Shown in pieces: positions 55,501 through 64,000 of a stretch of 64,000 nucleotides of DNA. The stretch is from NCBI RefSeq assembly GCF_932526225.1, contig NC_064042.1:8462040-8526039 (forward strand), given 5' to 3'. Source of the DNA: Nematostella vectensis. Taxonomy: Eukaryota; Cnidaria; Anthozoa; Actiniaria; Edwardsiidae. The notes below the pieces were generated by a model. It did no database searches and had not been told where the DNA came from. It saw only the letters and a program-made list of their open reading frames with translations. The first letter of the stretch is position 1, and every line of letters begins with the position of its first letter. The position numbers and the translations under genes are program-made.

Positions 55501-58500
55501 GCCGTGAATTTTGTATTTTGCTTGCAATCGAAACGCTACCAGCATTGTATGTAAGTTCACGAATGCGTATTTTTATCTGAATGGAGCAAAGTTTACCAAA
55601 AAAGAAAACGTCGTTACACTCTTTTTTTTTTATAAGAACCTTTTTTATAAGAACTACCAGGCTGAGGATTTCACCAAATTTTAGAACATGCTAAGAACAT
55701 GCCGAGACTCAGATAGCAACGACATATTGGTTTTTTAGTCTTATGTGTTCTAAAATGCAGTGTTAAATTGTGTTCATTCTATACAATGCCCAACGCGGAT
55801 GGCAGAAATTCATGAAAAACTGAATTAAAGCCAGACATGACATTTGAAAATGCACTGTCTGATACATTTCAGCGAAGCCAAGACATAATAATACCAAATT
55901 TTACGGTCTATAAAAGACAGAATGATCTTTGTTTGTTATTGTAGAAGAAAAACACGTTAAATATCTAAACTTGTTTGTAATCAAGCTGTAGTCATAAAAG
56001 CACTTTTTGGTCACATTTTTGCCTCATATGGCATGGTTAATGTTAGTAACCATGAATGTACTTATAAATGACTGCGGTAATTTTAATGCCGTATGTAAAA
56101 AAATATATTTCTGCTTCAGAAGATAAACCCATAGTCGGTGAACCGACGTCCATGAGCCTCCTTCTGCTATAAATATATATTTATGGATGTGTTAACAGAT
56201 ATCAAAGTGAACACAACACAATACCTGCGCATCGACGGAGATGCCATCATTAAAGTCGACGTGGACGGGTTCCCAAAACCGACAGTTGTCTGGAAAAAAG
56301 GCAATGGCGAATTGATTCCTATAGTGAACGATCGATATTCGGTGTTAGAAGACTTCTCGCTGAGAATATCTGGGATGACGCCAAAAGATGAAGGAAACTA
56401 CATATTCGAAGTCACGCAAGCAGCACTGTTCCGGCCTTTTACGATAAAAGCTATTGCATTCAGTAAGTACTGGAATATCAGCATCCTGAAAAGAGAATGA
56501 AAAGGTTAGATTGACATACACGTCAAACAGGTGTGAAGAAGTCGGCGCAAGATGCCGCAACCTTTTGGCCTACAAAAACCAGTGTTTTGTTTCACGAAGA
56601 ATCGGCCAGTAACACGTTTTGCACATTGAAATTTGAACTGTCTTACGCACTAGCAGCTATTTCAGTGTTTGCACGTTCAAAAACCTCTTGTTGACAATAA
56701 ATATAGGGCAGAATCCCCTTGTACTAGATTTTTTCCCTGTCGTACACGTCGTATAGAAGTCTCCCTATTGTAAGATAAAATATAATGCTATCAGTTTCTA
56801 CGCTTGGATGGCTTTAAGGGCACAGGGCGCGCATCTCAATCCTATCTCTTCGAGCATAGATCTTACACAGATTCCTTCATTTTCTAATTTTCCCATTTTT
56901 TAGGTCCACCTGAGATTATCCAACAGCCTGTCCCGATAAAACGTTACGTTACAGTAGGCTACAACACATCGTTCACCTGCATTGTGACAGGGTTTCCAAA
57001 ACCCACGGTGCAGTGGATTAACCCTGGAGGCAGAGAGGTCGATACCTTTGACCCCCGCTACGAAATAATCGGCGACACGTTCTATATTTACAACATTGAG
57101 TCAAATGACAAGGGTAACTGGACTTGCCGAGTTACTGGTGGTGATGTTACCATTGAAGCGGTGGCTACAATAATCGACGTTTACAGTAAGTGCTTATGAG
57201 TCCTGCTCGTATCTACGGCGTTCAGCCTTTGGCATGTAGAAGTTGTTGAGGAGAATATAGGGCCAGAAATCCTGGAGTTAAACTGTACAAACATTACATT
57301 TGTGATATAGCTCTAGGGGTGGGCCCAGCTCCCCCCCCCCCCCCCCCCCTTCGTATTTTCAGACATTTGGTTTGGAAATAACAAGAAATATAAGCATTAT
57401 ACGGGAGAACAAGGGGGGAGGGCACCCCTTGAGACCCTTGCTTCCCTCCTATTTGGAACTTCTGGACCCACCCCTGCATCTCCTGAATATAGAAATTTCA
57501 AAACCGGAATCCTAGTTAACCGATGACCGAAAACCCAAGAACATAGGCGTGCCCTAACTACGCATTATGGACCACTCCCTCGAAATTGAGAAGGGTCGCT
57601 AGAAAAGACTCATTACGAAGGGAATGACTTGCCTCATTACGAAGAGAAGTGCTCAAAGTGCACATCATGTACGCAAATATAAGAGGGGAGCTTTTTTTAT
57701 AAATCAATTAGTCATATGTTTCTCGCGAGGAACAAGCAATTTTTCAGCCTGATGTATGTATATATATATATTTTTTTGTTTCTTCTAAAAAGTTATAAGG
57801 ATTATATGCATCTTTGTTTACAAGATGTTTGATAACAATGTCTATGTCTATATGTCTATGTTTATGGTAGGAAGGTTTTAAGTCGGTGCTAGTTTATCGA
57901 CATGAATGCTTCTTGTTCATGCTCGGCATGACAGAGCAAAAAATGGCAAGTTTTTACAAAATAAGGCCTGGTTAACTTCGGCGAGCTTGAATTTTTGCAT
58001 AGAGGTTCCTTATGTTATGTAAACCAACATATCAAAAAGTGTTTTTTGTAATGGATTCGTCTTCGAGAAATGAGGCTTGAAGTGCAACTTTCAAATGTTT
58101 AAAGTATGAATTATCCTCGTTTTTAGGGAGAAGTCGGGCTCTGATCAGAAATTAAGCCAACTTTGCTCGTTAATATCTAAATTTCATATCTTCTAAATTT
58201 CTTTAAAATTTAGAATTAAGCTTTTGTTCAGAAGAACTCCTTGTATGCGGAATCTTGAGCTTATATATTAAGAATAGGAAAATCTCATGTCATTGTTTTC
58301 CTCTGTCGCACGGCATATGTTGATGTTATTCCTGATGTTTGGATACATGGTAACCATAGTAACATGATGCTATTACTGTCATCTTCAGCCGCCCCTTTAG
58401 TCGCAGAGCCCTCCTTCCCATGGGTCTACTGGTTTGAGTTGTACAGACCTGCCTCGATCACGTGCAGAGCAAATGGCAAACCTCCACCCACCGTGGTCAT

Positions 58501-61500
58501 ACTCAAGGCCGGTAGGATTCACCCGAGGATGAAGGTCAGAATTCGATACAGTTTTATCATGCTATATGAGTATTATTAGAACCATGAGCCCGTGATGAGG
58601 CGAGTTGCACTAAAAGAAAACACGTTACTGTTAGTGTAGCGAACCCGCACGCGCTTTGAGCTTATCTATTCATTAAAGATCTTATTATATCTCCGTTTCC
58701 TCTTGACGGTTGCTGATATCACTGTGTTTATTTCGGGAGGTATTTGCCATATAAAATCACACGATTTCTAGATCGATCGACTATGAATCGATTATTTTAT
58801 GAACAATCAACTGAGCGATCGATCCACCGTCGGACTTCTTGATCCTAACCAGCTGAACGAATAACAAACTTACGAACTTACTCACACAACTAGTCGACTA
58901 ACTTACAGGGCCGGGTTCCTAGAAAGCAAGTTGACGCTAACTCAGGGGTGAATTCCCCTTTTATCCAATCAAATGTAGAGATAGCCGTATTTATGCCTGG
59001 GCGTTAGCGCTAACCTGCTTGGAAGGAGCCGACCCCAGGCAAACTAAGTGACTAACCGGCTAATGAACCTACAGATTAACCAGAGTTATTCCACGGAGTA
59101 GTGACTCTCGACATGATGCCATACTTTGTTTTCCAGATGAGGCCAGGAGCAGCCTCGATAGAGTTCTACTTGTTAAGAGAGCACGACCTGGGCAATTACA
59201 CGTGCGAGGCGTGGGGCCCGGCTCGTGACTCGCAAGGCATGCCCGTTGTCGTCAACCAATCCGTTGCTCTGTACACAAGAGGTAAGCGAGTGTTTCGACC
59301 CAAAGCTCAGGGGTCTAGCCAGGCCAAGGGTGTCTAAGAGTACTGCTCTAGGCGTATATCATGTAGATCAAGTGAGCCCACTGGACGCGCGTTTTTTTCT
59401 TTCCGTTTGGCAAGCGTATAGCGCTTTTGAATATTGCAGTAGCGCCCATAGGGGGCCAGTTTATTTCTAAAAGTACAAGGAAGTGACCAGAAGGGGCGTG
59501 TCAGTGCCCTACCCTTTTTCTTAGGCCTCTGTATCGTGCCTCCTTATTTCGAGGTCTACTACGGTCCTGTTGATTTACGATTTGTTAACAACTAAACTTT
59601 CTGCAAACCAGATAAACCAGTCATCAATCCGGGTGGAAGTCCCAAAGAGATCTTCTCCTATGTCGGTAACACTCAACCCGTCCGCATTAACTGTGACTTT
59701 ATAAGCTGGCCCCTGGCCAACGTCACCATCTGGAGAGGCTTCTACGAGCTAACGAACGGTACCGATCAGGCCACGCTATATGTATGGACGTACGCGTGGG
59801 AGGATTTCGGGCCTTACAGCTGCATCGGCAGTAACATGTTTGGGGAGGTCAACTACACCGTGTGGATCAGGCATGCGAGTGAGTAGCCTTTTGTTGTGTT
59901 GAGGAAGGCCAATCACACCGCCATTTTATGCTCCCGCTCAATGGCGAGTCACACAAAGCATCCATTTTCATTGGCTAATTTAATCAAGTAACCAAGATAT
60001 TTCCAACCAAATAACGTCAATAACGTATTACAGACTTCATTCGCGACATGACCCACTTTTTGACCTCCAAAGGGGGGTGCGCTCGCACCCAGCGCACCCC
60101 TCTGTGTACGCGCCTTGTTTAATATCTTGTTGCTTACCCTTGTATCTTGTACAGCGCCGCCGAGCAAACCGGAGAACATCGAGGTGAACGTGACGTGCGA
60201 CAGGGCCTACTTTTCCTGGACTCCGCCCAGCGACACAGGGGGAATGGACGTAAGTTACGACCGTCACACAATACTCAGTAGAAAGCGTTGTTTGTCACCC
60301 AACATTCAATTCTACCTTATAAAAGAACGTTCAGCTGGGTGAGATAATTTTCAGCAAAAGTCAGCAAATTTGAAAGTAATGGAAAATTAATGCCCTGATC
60401 ATCGCATCGCCACAAGACCCCCTACTTTCTAGGCATATGCGATGGCTGCAGGAGTCTTATGAGGATTGTGTTGGTTTTTTTCAAAAGCGCGCGTATGCGT
60501 TTACAGAGCTGTTGTGCAGTCTCTGATAGAAACCTGATTGCTCGTCAGATTGAACGGTATGTGATCGACAATGGCAGAGGCCACCGAGAGAACACTAACG
60601 ACTCCTACCCACTCTTCTATCTGTGGGACTTAGTTCCAAACACAGAGTACACCATCACTATTCGCGCCATGAACCGGCAAGGAGCCGGTGCCCCCGCCAC
60701 AGTCATCTTCAGGACCAATGCGACATGTATGTATGAATTTGCGAGCTTCTTTGAAGGCATTGCGTACACTTCGATGTTACCGTAATTGTCTGAACCAATT
60801 CCAATTGTTCTGTTTGGTCGAACGCTATTAAAAAAATAGAGTATCTACATTAACGGCAACAAATAAACTGCTTGAGCTGGCTATTTATTATCACCTGTGT
60901 GTCGGTGTAATTTTACCATTGAAATCATAGAAAGGTGGGAGGAAGAAGGATAGAGGAGCCGCTTTCTATGTTTTTTTTCAAACCAACAGTGATAGTGAGC
61001 AAACCGGTCTTATAGCCTCTGGAACCCAGGGCATTGCTATCTGTTCCTTGTAAAATCTGAAGAGTTCGCCCCAATTCTAACTCTCTTACCTTTTCCACAG
61101 GTGTTCCGAAGCGTCCAGAGGTATTTTCACCAGTGGAATACGTGTTGGACCGGAACTTCCTCGACTTACGCTGGAAAGCGCCCTCAAACGCTAAAGATTG
61201 GGATGGTCTTTACTACAGGATATTGGTCAAGGATAAAGAGGACTACACAAACATCGGTAAGAAAGGGAAGGGGTAGCACAATTAGTGATTTTAGTAGTCT
61301 TTGTCAGCCCCATGTTTGTTGCTGTTTTCTTTTAAAACAATTTTGAAACAGCCTTTTAAAACACATTTTTATACTTCATTTACCAATTGTGATCGCAAAA
61401 GCAGCCGACGGAAATGGATTCCTTCTCGTACTTGATATTTGGCTGGGATGACAAGATGGCGGTTGACAAGAGATAGACGCTTTAAGGGTACAAATAGTGG

Positions 61501-62582
61501 GTGGGAGTTAGGAAACCGAAGAGAAAATACCGCATGACAAAATACAAAAGTAAAAAGAGGGAGAAAAAAAAAGGGAGAAAAATTATGGGTAGAATAACGA
61601 GGAGAAGTGATCACTCAGGCGTAAGAAAGGGAAAGTGGAATATAAAATAAAACAGTGTGGAGAAACGTCTCCCAAAAATTTGAAGATGTGGCTACAAGTA
61701 CATGGGCTAGGAAAAGAAAAAAGGGTTAAAGACAGGGGTATAAAAACTATAGGGGTAGGGAATGGGAAAAGGACAAAAGGGTTCAATGTCAGGGTAGGTA
61801 ATGGCCCTCCTTTCTCTTGTCAGGCAATACCAAGGTTTATTCCTCTATTGAGAGAGTGCAGCGAATCGGTGGTCTCCAGCGGAACATGACGTACGAAATC
61901 ATACTTTGGGCCGTGACGCCTATGGATCACTACAGTGAGCCAACGTTCACCCACTACTTTGTACACCCTAATGGTACGTCCATTCATTCACCCACTAGTA
62001 CGTAGACCTTAATGGTACGTTCATTCACCCCCTACGACTACGTAGACCCCAATGGTACGTCCTTTCATTCACCCACTAGTAAGTAGACCCTAATGGTACG
62101 CCCATTCATTCACCCACTACTACGTAGACCCTAATGGTACGTCCATTCATTCACCCACTACTACGTAAACCCTAATGGTACGTCCATTCATTCACCCACT
62201 ACTACGTACACCCAAATGGTACGTCCATTCATTCACCCACTACTACGTACACCCTAATGGTACGTCCATTCATTCACCCACTACAACGTATACACCATAA
62301 TGGTACTTCATCCAAAAGATATACACCCTTCAGTATATCCAATACATTTTTACCTGCAACAAACACCATTAATCTTGTCAATGTCGGTATTTGTAAATTT
62401 GGGGGGGGGGGAGTCATAGCCAACCTTGACCGTTAAACTTGTAATATTACCTACAAGTAGCACTTTCATTTGTATTTATTCATCTTTGATTTGTTTCAGC
62501 TTGGGGTGCTGCGCATGCGTTAACAGCAAGCCTCTGGTCCATTCTCCTTGCTGCACTGATCGCGTTGAGCATGCGCAGTTAG
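52380..62582 (+). CDS. GPI-anchored Ig/FN3 cell-surface protein, paralogue B (coding from 52889)
   Basis: A probable 5' UTR exon ends at the GTAAAC donor at 52533. Coding exons: 52889-52949 (exon from 52878), 55192-55461, 56199-56462, 56904-57185, 58389-58534, 59137-59281, 59612-59878, 60155-60249, 60549-60726, 61101-61256, 61824-61973, 62500-62582. They sum to exactly 699 codons including the stop. The product has a signal peptide (MNVPWCICGFVLMPLLVTIG), five Ig domains (Ig4 split as in paralogue A), two FN3 domains (both split) and a hydrophobic C terminus (SLWSILLAALIALSMRS) typical of GPI attachment. Domain order, intron positions and phases match the gene at 23064-36360, apart from one extra intron in FN3-1. 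The two are tandem duplicates of considerable age, since identity is modest and introns are unrelated. Role inferred as adhesion or recognition. Confidence 0.88.
54757..54945. mobile_element. CAGGGCCGTAG-family MITE, copy 4
   Basis: It contains the core GAAATGACCAGTAGGAGCGT, two C-runs and the end GGCCTGCTACGGCTTTG. The left end is degraded. It sits in intron 1 of paralogue B. A further short scrap, CAGGGCCGTAGCAAGG, is at 54428. Confidence 0.7.
55192..57185 (+). CDS. Paralogue B exons 2-4: Ig1, Ig2, Ig3
   Basis: Ig1: LRVDCTVSGGETFEGWFSPG and GGQYTCRGNTGN. Ig2: AIIKVDVDGFPKPTVVWKKG and EGNYIFEV; both canonical cysteines are replaced while the tryptophan and GNY remain, so this Ig fold has no disulfide. 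Ig3: TSFTCIVTGFPKPTVQWINP and KGNWTCRV, complete. The same Ig2 has lost only its first cysteine in paralogue A. Confidence 0.87.
57309..57477. mobile_element. CACCCCTG-ended C-run MITE, copy 2
   Basis: Begins AGGGGTGGGCCCAG, has a long C-run, contains AACAAGAAATATAAGCATTA and ends CTGGACCCACCCCTGC. The terminal inverted repeats (GGGGTGGGCCC and GGACCCACCCC) are clear. Same family as 25195-25372. Confidence 0.7.
58389..59878 (+). CDS. Paralogue B exons 5-7: Ig4 and Ig5
   Basis: Ig4 is split by a phase-0 intron exactly as in paralogue A: PASITCRANGKPPPTVVILK, then IEFYLLREHDLGNYTCEAWG. Its usual core tryptophan is replaced (VVIL). Ig5 is exon 7: VRINCDFISWPLANVTIWRG and FGPYSCIGSN, again with NVTIW. 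Confidence 0.85.
58906..59038. mobile_element. Small fold-back MITE in intron 5 of paralogue B
   Basis: GGGTTCCTAGAAAGCAAGTT with GACGCTAACTCAG is mirrored by GGCGTTAGCGCTAACCTGCT with TGGAAGGAGCC. It is about 130 bp with no coding sequence. Confidence 0.6.
59436..59572. mobile_element. CAGGGCCGTAG-family MITE, copy 5
   Basis: Core GGAAGTGACCAGAAGGGGCG and end TCTACTACGGTCCTG; the C-run of other copies is reduced. Located in intron 6 of paralogue B. Confidence 0.65.
60155..62582 (+). CDS. Paralogue B exons 8-12: FN3-1, FN3-2 and GPI tail
   Basis: FN3-1: PPSKPENIEVNVTCDRAYFS, WTPPSDTGGMD in exon 8, then IERYVIDNG and YTITIRAMNRQGAGAPA in exon 9. FN3-2: YVLDRNFLDLRWKAPSNA and YYRILVKD in exon 10, YEIILWAVTPMDHYSEP in exon 11. 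Exon 12 encodes the hydrophobic tail. The intron between exons 8 and 9 (299 bp) has no counterpart in paralogue A. Exon 11's donor is copied in a following minisatellite. Confidence 0.87.
61949..62300 (+). repeat. 41-42-bp minisatellite seeded on the paralogue B exon 11 donor
   Basis: About eight units. Each repeats the last ~25 exon bases (ACCCACTACTTTGTACACCC, TAATG) plus 16 intron bases (GTACGTCCATTCATTC). The first unit contains the authentic junction at 61973/61974 and later units keep GTACGT. Confidence 0.93.
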
Positions 62583-64000
62583 AAGACGAGTAGGCATTGT
62601 ATCGATGCTGTTATACTTTCATAGTTGTGTAGAACAATACTGAGCCTCTAGGTGGAAAATATCTTAATGTTTTCACGAAAGAAGTTTTAGTACCTGAGGA
62701 ATACCTTTAGCTCTCTGAGTGTGAAGCAAAAAGCTATACTAATAAGTCCGTTCCGTTTATAAGGATAAAAAAAGGAATTTTTACCCAATGGTGGATCGAG
62801 GGGTGGTTTCGTGGGTTGAATATAGAGCCGCCATTTTATGAAAAATGACGCCAGTCCCCAGTTGCAGACAATCGATGGCTTGGAAGATTTTGATATATAT
62901 GTTATAGACTATATATGATATAGACTATAGATGTGTTATATAACCACCTTAAGGTCCGCCAATACCGTTGATCGCAAAAATCCTCTACCTACCCTATGTG
63001 GCGATGCATTGCATGACATAAGCATACCATGATCTTGTACAAGTGGTTTTATCGCACAATCATCATACGAGGCGCAAATTACCTGCCTCGCCTTCTGGGT
63101 TTGAAACTCGTCGATTTATTAGCCACCTTGGAATGTACAGGACCAAGTGAAATATTAGAACAAATCTAATGATTTGAACCAATGTTAATCAAGCATTGTA
63201 AAAATAACGTTTTTTTTTAGACTCGATGAAGTTTTCGGAACACTTTCAAGCAGTTTTGTACTTTTTTAGTTGAGTTATTCGCTGCAATAATAATGATAAT
63301 CTATTAGAATAAACAATGTATTACAGTGTAGCCACCATAACGGACCTTCAGGGTACAACCTTAATATTACGGATTTTCCAATGTCCTATTTTGAATTTTT
63401 CAGTCAGTCTCCTTAAATAAAACCTCCATTTTGAGGACAACTACATATAAGAGAGGCATCTTTCGGTCCCGAGGGTGTACGCTCTATGAGGTAACACTGT
63501 AATGATAGTAACGATGTATTGTGTCAGGCGCTCGATGGTCACGTGCTCAGCTGTTCAACAACCTTCTAAGGGCTGGTTTAGACAGCATGATTTAGTCGTA
63601 TGCGACTTGCCCGCAACACCTCTACAGTTGTAGAGTGTAAATCAAGCTACGACTCCGCTTCGACGTTCGGCTATGAAAATCGTATTGTGTAATTCAGGGT
63701 ATTGTGTAATTCAGGGCTAAGACATGTCGTAGGCAGGTCGCATATGGCTTAATCGTGCTGTCTGAATCAGCCTTAATGGCCTATCTAGAAAACTATTCGC
63801 AGGTACTACACAAATAAATAACGTGAGGTCGAAGTACACATGATCAGATTTTGGCTTTTTAAGATTAATTTTTCCTTGATCATCGTTGCCCTGTGTATCA
63901 GTTTAGGGACGAAAAGCTCAAATTTCAATGACACTTTACAAAAAGTTGCATCAATTAAAAAAAGTCGCACTTGATATTTTGTTTGCTATAAGTTACTAAG
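62583..64000. other. 3' flank of paralogue B
   Basis: Non-coding AT-rich DNA. AATAAA motifs near 63,310 and 63,415 are possible polyadenylation signals. An imperfect inverted repeat (TAGTCGTATGCGACTTGCC-like and GCAGGTCGCATATGGCTTAA) spans about 63,590-63,760, probably another MITE. Confidence 0.4.

Noticed and set aside
1-64000. tRNA, rRNA or snRNA genes
   Set aside because: I looked for tRNA-like clover-leaf motifs (GGTTCGANTCC) and U-snRNA signatures by eye and found none; a covariance-model scan would be needed to exclude them.

Overview
The window is animal genomic DNA. Its genes have many short exons with GT-AG introns and consistent phases. It carries a MEGF8 orthologue, GPI-type Ig/FN3 adhesion genes, a DIRS-type tyrosine-recombinase retrotransposon, many fold-back MITEs and very many minisatellites. 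AT-rich introns and this mix suit an anthozoan cnidarian such as a sea anemone, but the species is inferred, not proven.

Layout. (1) Positions 1-15,636, minus strand: the N-terminal ~1,590 codons of a MEGF8-like receptor in 21 phase-compatible exons, running off the left edge. (2) 15.6-23.0 kb: intergenic, with nested fold-back elements and a possible tiny acidic-peptide gene start. (3) 23,064-36,360, plus strand: an 11-exon gene for a predicted 712-residue, GPI-anchored protein with five Ig and two FN3 domains. (4) 38.6-44.4 kb, minus strand: remains of a PLAT-EGF-Ig gene with reading-frame lesions. (5) 46.1-49.25 kb: a DIRS-like retroelement with gag and recombinase but no reverse-transcriptase core, next to a fold-back built from related termini. 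(6) 52.4-62.6 kb, plus strand: a 12-exon tandem paralogue (698 residues) of the first Ig/FN3 gene. (7) 62.6-64 kb: 3' flank.

How the genes relate. The two Ig/FN3 genes are ancient tandem duplicates: same domain order, nearly identical intron positions and phases, and both end in a hydrophobic GPI-type tail. They probably act as surface adhesion or recognition proteins. MEGF8 is an unrelated neighbour, known in vertebrates for Hedgehog/BMP modulation and left-right patterning.

Most striking observation: many introns in all four genes hold a minisatellite that starts at, or very close to, an exon-intron junction. Each unit repeats the last exon bases plus the splice donor (in one case the acceptor). 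At least eight unrelated arrays (units 19, 34, 34, 41, 45, 59, 56 and 83 bp) show this clearly and several more show it weakly. The result is runs of about 6 to more than 50 tandem splice-site copies. I treat this as the candidate undescribed phenomenon in the window.
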